Below are positions 1-9,210 of a stretch of 41,979 nucleotides of DNA, piece by piece (the first letter of the stretch is position 1; each line of letters opens with the position of its first letter). A model generated the notes under the pieces. That model did not search any database. It was not told the DNA's origin and worked only from the letters and a program-made list of their open reading frames with translations. The translations under genes and the position numbers were made by a program. Origin of the DNA: Motilimonas sp. E26 (GTDB lineage Bacteria; Pseudomonadota; Gammaproteobacteria; Enterobacterales; CBDFNC01); the NCBI RefSeq assembly GCF_021278025.1, contig NZ_JAIBHJ010000032.1, positions 1 through 41,979 of the forward strand, in the 5' to 3' direction.

Positions 1-57
1 ACTTTTACAATTTATTTACCGCGCCAAAACTTGGCAAAATCAGCCAAACTCCATTAC

Positions 58-99
58 ACCTGCATAAATAAACAGCAGGTATAAAAGTGCAGGTCCTGC
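58..99. promoter_or_regulatory. Candidate operator with repeated GCAGGT hexamers
   Basis: In the leader of the efflux operon, ACCTGC (58-63) and GCAGGT (75-80) form an inverted repeat. A second GCAGGT (89-94) is followed directly by CCTGC (95-99), giving a compact palindrome. This could be an operator, possibly for the AraC-type regulator at the end of the operon. The link to that regulator is inference, and AraC sites are often direct repeats rather than palindromes. Confidence 0.25.
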
Positions 100-207
100 C
101 TATCCATTATGCCGCTAGGCTTAAACATACAGCAATTTGGGACACTTTTTCTCGTTGCAATCCTGTCACCATGCTCTGAATTCGCTAATTATTAATAAGC
201 AAACCTG

Positions 208-1086
208 ATGCATGAAGTTAAACCTTTTACGATTACAGCATTACTTGGCGCTAATAAGCTTTTAATAGGCTTCACTTGGGCTTTGGTATTACTCGAAAAT
301 GCGTTGATCGTCTTGATCCCCTTGTTCATCGGCTACGCCATCGATGGCTTATTACAAGACGACTTTCATGACTTTTATGTTCTGAGCACCATCTTGGTAC
401 TGATTGTCGCGTTGGTGGTAGCAAGGCGTATTTACGATACCCGAGCCTTTGGCACGATCCGCGTTAATCTTGGTTTGTCCGTTGCCGAAAAATTAGCACA
501 CTTGCCCATTAGTACTCGCAATGCACGACTTGATATGTCACGAGAGTTAGTGGATTTTCTAGAAAACGATATTCCACCGTTGATGACCGCAATTATCCAA
601 CTGGTAGCTGCATTAGTTATTTTAACGAGTGCCCATCTTGGCTTAGGACTCTCTGCCATCGTTGCCGGCATACTAATCATTGCAGCTTACGGCGCCGCCC
701 ATAGCCAATTTGTTACCACAAATGCGGCGCTCAATAATTGCAAAGAGCAACAAGTTGATGTGCTAGAGCAAGGGGTCAGTCGCTCTATTCACGCTTATTT
801 GCAAAAGATAAATCTGAAAGAAATCAAACTATCTGATACTGAAGCCATCGTATTTGGTTTGATTTTCTTACTGCTCTTTATCTTTGTCTTGTTCAACCTT
901 TGGCTAGCTACTCACAGCCTAACGCTGACGCCGGGCAGTATTTTCACCATTGTGAGCTACTCGCTGGAGTTCCTAGACGCCGCGATTTTGCTGCCCATCA
1001 CCTTACAAACTTGGTCGCGCTTAAGCGAAATAATACAACGTCTTAACACCCCAGCCCCAATCAAAGTAAACGGAGAGATACAATGA
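208..1086 (+). CDS. ABC-transporter-type six-TM membrane protein lacking an ATPase domain
   Basis: A 292-residue integral membrane protein whose hydrophobic segments (about residues 15-45, 55-70, 130-165, 210-235 and 245-270) resemble the transmembrane half of an ABC exporter. It ends before any nucleotide-binding domain: no Walker A, signature or Walker B motif is present, and no separate ATPase gene lies nearby. Similar stand-alone 'ABC transporter six-transmembrane domain' proteins occur in marine gammaproteobacteria. Its last bases overlap the adaptor gene by 4 nt (ATGA), so it is translationally coupled to the RND pump genes and probably works with them. Its mechanism is unknown. No strong ribosome binding site is visible before the ATG. 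Confidence 0.75.
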   Translation: MHEVKPFTITALLGANKLLIGFTWALVLLENALIVLIPLFIGYAIDGLLQDDFHDFYVLSTILVLIVALVVARRIYDTRAFGTIRVNLGLSVAEKLAHLPISTRNARLDMSRELVDFLENDIPPLMTAIIQLVAALVILTSAHLGLGLSAIVAGILIIAAYGAAHSQFVTTNAALNNCKEQQVDVLEQGVSRSIHAYLQKINLKEIKLSDTEAIVFGLIFLLLFIFVLFNLWLATHSLTLTPGSIFTIVSYSLEFLDAAILLPITLQTWSRLSEIIQRLNTPAPIKVNGEIQ

Positions 1087-2258
1087 AAAATAGCAAGCTA
1101 ATGCCCCTGATTGGATCTGTTTTGCTGCTGGGTATTGCTATCACGGTCGTGGTATTACTTGAGCCAGTTCCGGCTGAGCCCAGCGCCAGAGTTGAGCCAC
1201 ATTTGCCAGTGTCGGTGATCCAAGTGACGCCCGCGCCTTATCGGCCCAAACTTACGTTAACGGGCCATACCGTGGCGCGCTGGCAAACCCAATTGAAAGC
1301 GCAAACAAATGCCCAAGTGACGCGCTTAGATACCGCCCTTGAGCCGGGAACGTTAGTCAAAAAAGGGCAAATTCTGGCAGAACTTGACACCTTGCAGCTT
1401 GAGTCTGAGCGCGCCAATGCCTTAAGTGAAATCAAACAAGCTGAGTTACTGCTGCAACAACAGCAACATGAACAAACCGTTGCGCTGAAAATGCTAGCCG
1501 GTAAACGCAGCTCGGAGTTTGCCCGTAAAATCCCGCAAATCGCCGCGGCCAAAGCTCAGTTAGCGCAGGCGAAACAACTTCTTAATTCTATTGAACAAAA
1601 AATACGCGACAGCCAAATTCGCGCTCCTTTTGACGCTATCATCTTGCAACGCTTTATTAGTCCTCAACAATTTTTAGACGTTGGTGAGCCATTATTTGAG
1701 CTTGCCGCCAGCGATAGTCTAGATGTTGTGTTGCCCGTGGCCGAACAACATTGGCAACTGATCCATGCCAGTTTCGGCCAACCTGACATTAAGGTGATCG
1801 ACCGTCAATACCAGCAGTGGCCCGCCAAAGTACGATTTGTCGCGCCGCAAGTTGACCAAACCACCAAGCAGCGGCAAGTGGTATTAGCGATAAATAAACC
1901 TTTTCAGCAATCATCGCGTTTACTGCCAAATCAACCTGTCACCATTGAAGTTACCTTACCTGCTTTCCCGCTAGCTACCAAGCTACCTATCAGTGCGCTG
2001 ACGCCAGATGGATTGATCTGGCAGATTAATAAAAACAATACTTTACAACAAACTGACGTGCGAATTTTGGAAACAACCCCTGATCATGTTTGGGTAACTT
2101 TTCCGTCAAATGACCAACAGCAAAATGCGAAAACGATCGCCGTATACCCACTTACGTCAATGCTAGAGGGGGTAAAAGTAAAGCCTATTCCTTTTGCTGA
2201 GCCAACAACAACCGCCGCTAAAGTTCATTTTCTGACAACACTGGGAGCACAACGATGA
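1083..2258 (+). CDS. RND efflux system periplasmic adaptor (membrane fusion protein)
   Basis: A 391-residue protein with an N-terminal membrane anchor (about residues 8-27) that projects into the periplasm. It then has the usual order of parts for this family: a lipoyl/barrel-sandwich half (about 70-100), an alpha-helical hairpin rich in Gln, Ala and Glu (about 105-170), the second lipoyl half around 'IRAPFDA', and beta-barrel and membrane-proximal domains. Adaptors of this family link an inner-membrane RND pump to an outer-membrane channel. The start is supported by GGAGAG upstream. It overlaps both neighbours by 4 nt. No outer-membrane TolC-like gene is in the operon, so the channel must be encoded elsewhere. 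Confidence 0.92.
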   Translation: MKNSKLMPLIGSVLLLGIAITVVVLLEPVPAEPSARVEPHLPVSVIQVTPAPYRPKLTLTGHTVARWQTQLKAQTNAQVTRLDTALEPGTLVKKGQILAELDTLQLESERANALSEIKQAELLLQQQQHEQTVALKMLAGKRSSEFARKIPQIAAAKAQLAQAKQLLNSIEQKIRDSQIRAPFDAIILQRFISPQQFLDVGEPLFELAASDSLDVVLPVAEQHWQLIHASFGQPDIKVIDRQYQQWPAKVRFVAPQVDQTTKQRQVVLAINKPFQQSSRLLPNQPVTIEVTLPAFPLATKLPISALTPDGLIWQINKNNTLQQTDVRILETTPDHVWVTFPSNDQQQNAKTIAVYPLTSMLEGVKVKPIPFAEPTTTAAKVHFLTTLGAQR

Positions 2259-5200
2259 AATGGTTAACCCATTGGTTTATTCACAACCCTGTTGCGGCAA
2301 ATTTACTGATGCTAGCCATGATCGCCAGCGGATTGCTCAGCTTATCGCAACTGCGGGTGGAATCCTTTCCACAAATCGCGCCCTCAAGTTTAACCATTAC
2401 CATTGCCTACCCCGGCGGCACCGCACAACAGATTGATGCCAGTGTAACCCAGCGAATTGAAGACGCCCTTGGCGATGTAGCAGGGATCAAACGATTAGTT
2501 AGCCAATCTTCAGCGGGTATGGCGCAAATTCGCGTGCAAAAAAAATCCAACGCTGACTTAGGGAAGTTACTTGAGGATGTACGTAACCGAGTTAATAGCA
2601 TTGTCGGATTGCCCACTCAGGCCGAACGACCTCAGATAACACGTGAAGACTTCACCAATTTAGCCGCCTTTGTCATTATTTCATCCAAGCAAACCGCTCA
2701 AAATTTGCAACCCATTGCACGCCAAGTGGCTCTGGCATTGAAACAACATCCCGACATTACCAAGGTGACTAATTTAGGTGAGCGTGCTCCGCTAATCGTC
2801 ATTGAGCCCAATATTACGCAGCTTCAAATGGTGGGCCTTAACATTGAATCTTTAGCCCAGCGCATTGAACAAATGTCTATAGAAACCCGCAGTGGTGAGT
2901 TAAAAAGTGCGCAAGGCCGGATCACCTTACGGGGCGATGGCTACGCCGATAATCTCACCCTATTAAAGCAACTTGATATTATCGCGGAGCCCTCAGGCAT
3001 CATCAAACTAGGTGATATTGCCAGCATTTACCGCGACTATGAAGCGACCGGAGCCATCGTGCGCAATAATGGCGGAAGTGCCATTGCGCTGCAAATTAAT
3101 ACCAGTCAAAACGATAACTTACTTCACATTAGTCAAGCCATCAGTTCTGTGCTCAAAGAGCAACAAGCCTTGTTACCCGCTGATATTTCCCTAGCGGTAA
3201 TGGCGGATATGGCACCTTATATTGAAGACCAACTCAACCGACTAACGAACAATGCTTGGCAGGGGCTATTAATAGTATTGGTGATTTTAGGCCTGTTTTT
3301 ACGCCTTAGATTGGCCATGTGGGTAGCTTTAGGGATCCCAATTGCCCTTTGTGGCACCTTAGGAATGATGAACGTACTTAACTACAGCATTAACGACATC
3401 ACTTTATTTGGCATTATTTTAGTGTTGGGTATTTTGGTCGACGATGCCGTGGTAGTTGGCGAAAGCATTCATGAAACCCGTTTAACCAACCCCGATCCAA
3501 AACAAGCAGCATTTAAGGGGGTGGAATCAGTAGCGGTCGCCACTGTGTTCGGAGTGCTCACCACCGTGGCCGCCTTTTCTCCAATGCTCTGGATCAATAA
3601 CGAGTTAGCCAAATTATTGGCCCGCTTTTCAGCGGTGGTGATTATCGCACTGTTATTTTCACTCATTGAAAGTAAATTTATCCTGCCATCACATCTTGCC
3701 GCCATGCCCGCTCAAAGTAAGCCATGGCCCGCAGTGGCGAAATTACAATCATCGGCGCAATCAGCCTTGCACTACTTTAATCGCCAGTGTTACGCGCCCT
3801 TACTGTGCTATGCTATCCGCCATAAAGCCGCTTGTTTAATCAGCTTTTTTGCTTGCGTGCTGCTAGCGTATGGTCTGTGGTCGACCGGCTTTATTCGCAG
3901 CTCTGCGTTTCCCGAGATCCCCGGCCGCTATCTCAGCGCAACCATCACCTTAACGCCTGGCGCGCCATTGCCGCTGCAGCAACAAGCCCAAATGCAATTA
4001 GAGCAAGGGGCCAATAGACTCAATCAACAGCTGCAACATGACTACCCATTGAGTGCTCCACCCATCACTAACTTATTGGTATGGTCAACCGGTTATGGCG
4101 AAATAGAAGCCACGGTTGAACTCACTAACGAAGCCTTAACCGTGTTGCCCAACAACCTGGCACTGAATCAATGGCAACAATACAGCGGCCAATTTGAAGG
4201 TGCATATGCGGTCTCATTTTCGGCAGCGGACGCCCCTGCGGGCGGCACTTTTATCAGTATTTCTTCAGCAGATCATGCCCTTGCGATGCAAGCCAGCAAC
4301 CAACTGGCCAAACATTTAAGCACTTTATCCGGTGTACATGATGTGTATGATGACGGCCAAGGCGGCCAACAACAAATACGCATTACCCTTAATGAATTTG
4401 GTCATCAACTGGGATTAACACAACAGCAAATTGCGCTGATGATTGGCGGCGCTTATGGTGAACGTGAAATTCATCGCTTATTGCAACAGGGCCAAGAAAC
4501 CAAAGTGATATTACGCTATCAGGCCAAGCAGAAAGCCACTCAACAACAACTACTGCAAACCCCTATCTTCTTATCTAGCGGCAAGACGGTAATGCTAGGA
4601 GATGTGGCTAATTTAAGCTTCGAGCAAAAGCCAGAGGTGATCTATCGACGCGACCGCCAGCAAGTGGTGAACTTATACTGGCGACAAGATCGCACGGTGC
4701 AATCGCCAGAACAAACGCTGCAACAGCTCAAGCCGCTGATGGAAGATCTAGCCACGCGCTACCCCGGCGTTCAGATTCAATCAGGGGGTGAGTTTGAAGA
4801 ATTAGGCGAAATTCAAGCAGGATTTAAAACAGCGATGCTCTTAACCTTATTGCTTATCTACGCCTTGCTTGCTGTGCCGCTCAAATCTTACTGGCAGCCG
4901 TTAATTATTATGGCGGTGATCCCTTTTGGTTTTGCTGGGGCTATTTTTGGTCATGGCATAATGGGCTTACCTGTCAGCATTTTATCTCTGTTCGGCATGA
5001 TGGCAATGACAGGTATCGTCATCAACGACTCGCTGGTACTGATGACACGGTTTAACCAATATTATCGCGCCGGCATGCCATTGAATAAAGCCTTAATAAA
5101 AGCAGGGACGAGCCGTCTTAGGGCTATCTTTTTAACCACCATGACCACGGTATGTGGTTTATTGCCGCTGTTATTTGAAAGCGCGGAGCAAGCGCAATAT

Positions 5201-5359
5201 TTAAAGCCTGCAGCCGTATCCTTGGTATTTGGCGAACTATTTGCCACCAGTATTACCTTGATTATTATTCCTGTGTTGCTCGGCCTTTTTACATCTTCAA
5301 AGCAGCCCGCAATAGCAACTGAATCGATGAATCTCTTACTTAAACAAGTAGATAGTTAA
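2255..5359 (+). CDS. RND family efflux permease (inner-membrane proton antiporter)
   Basis: A 1034-residue protein with the size and architecture of AcrB/MexB-type pumps: an N-terminal TM helix, a large periplasmic porter loop beginning with 'PGGTAQQID', a TM bundle (about 335-545), a second periplasmic loop and a C-terminal TM bundle (about 845-1015). The proton-relay acidic pair is visible as 'GILVDDAVV' (D396, D397) in TM4. The second-half sequence 'MTGIVINDSLVL' is its counterpart. A GGGAG ribosome binding site precedes the ATG. It is translationally coupled to the adaptor upstream, and the regulator gene starts 2 nt after its stop. The substrate is not predictable from sequence; the closest character is the drug/toxicant HAE-type group rather than the heavy-metal CusA group. 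Confidence 0.93.
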   Translation: MKWLTHWFIHNPVAANLLMLAMIASGLLSLSQLRVESFPQIAPSSLTITIAYPGGTAQQIDASVTQRIEDALGDVAGIKRLVSQSSAGMAQIRVQKKSNADLGKLLEDVRNRVNSIVGLPTQAERPQITREDFTNLAAFVIISSKQTAQNLQPIARQVALALKQHPDITKVTNLGERAPLIVIEPNITQLQMVGLNIESLAQRIEQMSIETRSGELKSAQGRITLRGDGYADNLTLLKQLDIIAEPSGIIKLGDIASIYRDYEATGAIVRNNGGSAIALQINTSQNDNLLHISQAISSVLKEQQALLPADISLAVMADMAPYIEDQLNRLTNNAWQGLLIVLVILGLFLRLRLAMWVALGIPIALCGTLGMMNVLNYSINDITLFGIILVLGILVDDAVVVGESIHETRLTNPDPKQAAFKGVESVAVATVFGVLTTVAAFSPMLWINNELAKLLARFSAVVIIALLFSLIESKFILPSHLAAMPAQSKPWPAVAKLQSSAQSALHYFNRQCYAPLLCYAIRHKAACLISFFACVLLAYGLWSTGFIRSSAFPEIPGRYLSATITLTPGAPLPLQQQAQMQLEQGANRLNQQLQHDYPLSAPPITNLLVWSTGYGEIEATVELTNEALTVLPNNLALNQWQQYSGQFEGAYAVSFSAADAPAGGTFISISSADHALAMQASNQLAKHLSTLSGVHDVYDDGQGGQQQIRITLNEFGHQLGLTQQQIALMIGGAYGEREIHRLLQQGQETKVILRYQAKQKATQQQLLQTPIFLSSGKTVMLGDVANLSFEQKPEVIYRRDRQQVVNLYWRQDRTVQSPEQTLQQLKPLMEDLATRYPGVQIQSGGEFEELGEIQAGFKTAMLLTLLLIYALLAVPLKSYWQPLIIMAVIPFGFAGAIFGHGIMGLPVSILSLFGMMAMTGIVINDSLVLMTRFNQYYRAGMPLNKALIKAGTSRLRAIFLTTMTTVCGLLPLLFESAEQAQYLKPAAVSLVFGELFATSITLIIIPVLLGLFTSSKQPAIATESMNLLLKQVDS

Positions 5360-5360
5360 A

Positions 5361-6410
5361 ATGCAAATAACATCAGCTATGATTGAACCATGGCAATCGA
5401 CAAAATTAAACCTGATGACAACTGACTTGAATAATACCGCGCGCCCGGAATCTGTGGCTAGCAAGCCTTTCATTCTTGTGCCAGAAATGGCGCTATTGGA
5501 GCAGTTGCCGCCTCATTTACAGGCGCGGTTTGAAAAAGCTTTACAACTAATGCATCACGCCTTGAGTGAAGGGCTAACCTGGCAACAAGTGGCTGAGCGC
5601 TGCGCGATTTCCCCTTCACATTTTCATCGTCAATTCACCCAAATTTGGCATGAAACACCGGGGCAATACCTAAACCGCATTCGGCTGCAAATAGCCGTGT
5701 ATGAGCTATTTGAATTGCACCAATACAACATCACTGACATCGCCCACCGCTGTGGTTTTTCCTCTTCGCAAGCACTGGCTAAAGCGCTAAAACGAGAACT
5801 TAATATGAGCGCGAAGGCGCTGCGAGAAATGGCGCGTAGCGCAACGCCTGAACAAACGGCTCAGATGTTGGAAAAAATTGCCCATCCCACTTGTCCCGAG
5901 ACTAATACCAAGCATGCAGCGAGTATCCAACTCACTTCTCAAGCCAATCATGCGCAAAAAGGCAACAGTAAAAACCTAGAGCAGCAACTAGCGCAAGATT
6001 TACCTTGCCAGCTTATTTGGTATCCTGAACGAAGGCTTAGCGTAACTAAACAAGATAACTTCAGTTGGGATCGAGAGTTTGTTACTAAAGGAAAGCAAAC
6101 CAAAGGCTTATTCGCGCTATCGCCAGTCAACCAACTAACACGGCCATGGCATGAAATAGATGTTTGGCTCGGCACTGAAAATACAAATAACGAAGCCAAC
6201 CTATTTCTGCCTGCAGGTAATTATTTATGCACTGAGGTTTACCTCGTGTCGGATATTGGCTACATCGCCGCTTGGCAAGGATTGCTCGATTATGCAGAGC
6301 GCCATCAGCATCAAATCGACCAGACAGGCTACAGTGTCGAGCAAATACGTGATCTGGAGCTAACATTAACCGGCGGCGCAACGTTCGCGATGCAGGTTCC
6401 AATACTGTGA
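5361..6410 (+). CDS. AraC family regulator with C-terminal GyrI-like ligand domain
   Basis: A 349-residue regulator. Two helix-turn-helix motifs of the AraC/XylS DNA-binding domain occupy about residues 55-155 ('TWQQVAERCAISPSHFHRQF' and 'NITDIAHRCGFSSSQALAKA'). The rest (about 205-349) has the spacing of a GyrI-like small-molecule-binding domain ('YPERRLSV', later 'YAERHQHQID'). This HTH-first order is like that of SoxS/Rob-type regulators with an effector domain, such as Rob. It follows the RND permease stop by 1 nt, so it probably autoregulates the efflux operon in response to a pump substrate; that is inference. The start is uncertain: Met7 or Met19 could also be used, and no clear ribosome binding site precedes the first ATG. 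Confidence 0.85.
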   Translation: MQITSAMIEPWQSTKLNLMTTDLNNTARPESVASKPFILVPEMALLEQLPPHLQARFEKALQLMHHALSEGLTWQQVAERCAISPSHFHRQFTQIWHETPGQYLNRIRLQIAVYELFELHQYNITDIAHRCGFSSSQALAKALKRELNMSAKALREMARSATPEQTAQMLEKIAHPTCPETNTKHAASIQLTSQANHAQKGNSKNLEQQLAQDLPCQLIWYPERRLSVTKQDNFSWDREFVTKGKQTKGLFALSPVNQLTRPWHEIDVWLGTENTNNEANLFLPAGNYLCTEVYLVSDIGYIAAWQGLLDYAERHQHQIDQTGYSVEQIRDLELTLTGGATFAMQVPIL

Positions 6411-6463
6411 CTGGCTCCCAAGCTTATCAAGTGGAGCAATATTCCCCCTACTGACTTCTTATG

Positions 6464-8635
6464 CTATTGCGCCGAGTGCGCTAAACGCAAAGCATTAATC
6501 ATGATAAACAGCTCTGCCGTGGCGTTAGCATCATTTAATGCACGGTGATGGCCATTAAGGGTGATGCCTACATCTGCGCAAAGTTTACCTAATGAATAGG
6601 AGTCGTGACCAGGCAGCCACTTTCTGGCTAACACAACGGTACACAACTTAGCGCGGCGATAACTTAAGCCACAACGCGCAAATTCCGCCTTGATCATGCC
6701 CATATCAAAATTCACATTATGGGCGACAAAAATCGCGCCTTGGCTAAAAGCATCTATCTTTTCGGCTAGCTGCGCAAAAACAGGCGCATCGCGCACCATT
6801 TGATTATTAATGCCCGTTAGCGCGGTAATTTGCCTTGAAATATGTTTATTGGGGTTCACTAAACTCGACCACTGATCCACCACCTCTCCTGCCACGACTT
6901 TAACCAAGGCAATCTCGGTGATCCTGTCATATTCTTTTTGCCCGCCGGTGGTCTCTACATCAACAATTACATACGGCTGGGCGGGATCAAGCTGCCACGC
7001 CACTTGCTGAATAGACACATCAAATCCTGCGCTTAGCAACTGATTCATGGTCACCATTTGATTGCGGCGCAAGCTGTCACCGGGCGCTTTAACCTCAACG
7101 CAAAACAACTTGCCATCGCGCACGCCAATCAAGTCAGGATAACCATCTTTTAAGCCGCGATAATTTTTACTCATGGCGCGCAGATGCTTGCGCAGCGCAT
7201 CCATTGGGCTATGGCGAACCAGTAAACAAAGCTGATCATAGAGATTGTCATACCACGCCATAAAGCAGTTTGGCTCGCCATAATGGGCGGTTATTTGCTG
7301 CAACAGCCACGCTAGCATCGCCTGCGCATCAGTAAAGTGTTGCAGCCGCGTTTCTACCTCAGCGGCAAAAGTGTCGTAGAAATTATTTTCTTTAATGGAT
7401 TTCGGGCGCAGCGCAAATTCGTTACTGAGTTGGTTTTTGTCACTTTGATAAAGCTCAGGCCAAAAGCTAAGGCAAAACAGCGCGCGCCAAATGCCATTTT
7501 CACTGTGGATAGCCGTGATACCATGGCGCTGGTAATAATCAATCAAACCTTGCTCTGGCGCGCCAACAAACGCTTCGTCCAGTGGAATAGCAGTCCCTGA
7601 GTTACGTAGCATCTCGGTCAGTAATGACGTGCGCTGGGAGCCAAACTTTAAACGCGAAAAATCCTGCGCAAACAGCAATAAAGATTCATCTGCCGAAGCC
7701 TCAAGAATGGCGTTTAATTTGGCTTGGCAAAGGGTCAATTCGCCCTCGCCGTACAAGGCGCGAATATGCTTTTCCTGCGCTTTAGGATGATCGCTTTGTG
7801 CCAGCAACGTCATTGCTATATCGGGCGCATGGGTCAAGCAGTGATGCGCCAATTTGTAGCTTAATAAGTTATATTTTTCTTGGCCGTATCGCCCTATCGG
7901 CTCGACCTTTGCTGATGTTAATAGCGCTTGTGCGAGGGCGGTTTTTTCCTCATCACTCATCACCTTTAACTGGTGCAGCCACTGGCTGTAGTAAAACGCA
8001 GTTTGCGCTTCTTCTAATTCATCAAAGTGCGCATTTAATTGGCTCGCGGCTGCGCTACTACTGTTGCCATTGGTTTTTAATATGCCGAGATCGCGCATCG
8101 AAAATTGCGCTAAGGTGCCGCCAAGGTGGGCAAAGTACAAATATAAAAAATAGTCAAAGGTGTCTTTAAAAGCCGACTGCACATAGGCCTGATAAGTGGG
8201 ATCGCTAGTAGGTTTAATGGCGCAACTTTGCTTAAGTGCACAGTCAACCCACGCCTTTTTTTTGGCTGAGTTCGCCGGCATATCTACCACGCCCGCTTGA
8301 GCGCATACCTCTTGCAACTGCGCTTTGGTCAGCTCAGGCAATAACTGCTTGGCGGGTAATTGCGCCGCCGACGTGATCAACTGATGTTGCTCAAGCTCCG
8401 CCAATGCGGCAGTGATATCCAAAATTTCAGCGTAGTTAAATCGCGCCGGCGCAACAAAGGTACTTTTTCGATTTACAATGCGGATCAACAAGCATAACGC
8501 AGCCTCACTCAAGCGCTGCACAAGCGCATACTGGCGCTGCTGCTCTGCGTTAAGTAAGTGCATACTAGTGGCATCAATAAACGCCACCAGCTCGTAAAAA
8601 TGGGCTAAATAATACTTTTCAGGAAGTGTTTTCAT
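6464..8635 (-). CDS. FAN1-like VRR-NUC nuclease fused to a DEDDh 3'-5' exonuclease
   Basis: A 723-residue two-nuclease protein. Residues 1-545 match the bacterial FAN1 architecture: an N-terminal helical region, a TPR-like middle, and a VRR-NUC domain with 'GYPDLIG' (D501) and 'VEVK' (E514, K516), preceded by 'SENGIWRALF' (E379), the position of the fourth acidic ligand. FAN1 enzymes are structure-specific nucleases that unhook interstrand cross-links. From residue 553 a DnaQ-like exonuclease follows with all motifs intact: 'DVETTG' (D559, E561), 'HNVNFD' (D644) and 'HRALND' (H697, D702). Most bacterial FAN1 proteins stop near 550 residues, so this is a domain fusion. It is a single gene facing the efflux operon and probably acts in DNA repair. 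Confidence 0.88.
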   Translation of the reverse strand: MKTLPEKYYLAHFYELVAFIDATSMHLLNAEQQRQYALVQRLSEAALCLLIRIVNRKSTFVAPARFNYAEILDITAALAELEQHQLITSAAQLPAKQLLPELTKAQLQEVCAQAGVVDMPANSAKKKAWVDCALKQSCAIKPTSDPTYQAYVQSAFKDTFDYFLYLYFAHLGGTLAQFSMRDLGILKTNGNSSSAAASQLNAHFDELEEAQTAFYYSQWLHQLKVMSDEEKTALAQALLTSAKVEPIGRYGQEKYNLLSYKLAHHCLTHAPDIAMTLLAQSDHPKAQEKHIRALYGEGELTLCQAKLNAILEASADESLLLFAQDFSRLKFGSQRTSLLTEMLRNSGTAIPLDEAFVGAPEQGLIDYYQRHGITAIHSENGIWRALFCLSFWPELYQSDKNQLSNEFALRPKSIKENNFYDTFAAEVETRLQHFTDAQAMLAWLLQQITAHYGEPNCFMAWYDNLYDQLCLLVRHSPMDALRKHLRAMSKNYRGLKDGYPDLIGVRDGKLFCVEVKAPGDSLRRNQMVTMNQLLSAGFDVSIQQVAWQLDPAQPYVIVDVETTGGQKEYDRITEIALVKVVAGEVVDQWSSLVNPNKHISRQITALTGINNQMVRDAPVFAQLAEKIDAFSQGAIFVAHNVNFDMGMIKAEFARCGLSYRRAKLCTVVLARKWLPGHDSYSLGKLCADVGITLNGHHRALNDANATAELFIMINALRLAHSAQ

Positions 8636-8810
8636 TACGCTTAAGCACTGTATATAGATACAACCTATAGTATGGCAAGCGAACGTTAGTGTCTAGTGTC
8701 TGGAAAGTTCGGCACTTTTTCCTTTGTCACACAGCTAGCTTTATAGATTGTTTTATATTTACAAATCGACTATTTTCTACTTTGCCCCTTGATTAAGTGA
8801 TTTGCAAAAC

Positions 8811-9020
8811 ATGACTTGGATTAATCTGCTCATTACTCAACTTAAAAAGCACGCTTTTCTGTTTATGCTAATGCTCTCCAGCGCGCTGGTTTATATCGAA
8901 GTGACAGCGTCTCAAGAACAAATACCAACTAAATTGAGCTACCTCGTTGGCATTAGCGCAGCTTGGATTATCGCGTCTTTACTTTCTACTTTTAGCTGCG
9001 ACAAGCAAAACAATGATTAG
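8811..9020 (+). CDS. Small hypothetical membrane protein
   Basis: A 69-residue open frame from the ATG at 8811; a TTG at 8802 would add three residues. It encodes two hydrophobic stretches (about residues 15-29 and 42-59) separated by a polar segment, and ends in a charged, Asn-rich tail. This fits a small two-pass inner-membrane protein. I recognise no family. The Shine-Dalgarno signal is weak. The gene lies alone between the divergent nuclease gene and the phytase-like gene, so coding status is plausible but unproven. Confidence 0.45.
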   Translation: MTWINLLITQLKKHAFLFMLMLSSALVYIEVTASQEQIPTKLSYLVGISAAWIIASLLSTFSCDKQNND

Positions 9021-9210
9021 GTATTAGACATACAACAACTTCCTCTATTCAAACCCAGCACCATCCCTCACTGAAGACAAGCAGCTATTCCACATAAACT
9101 GGCATAAAACCATCATATAACTGAAACAAAATTAACATCTTGCCGCTATACCCTTTGCCGCTCTCAGACTTCCATTTTGAATCAATTTATAACAAATAAA
9201 GGCAATAAAG

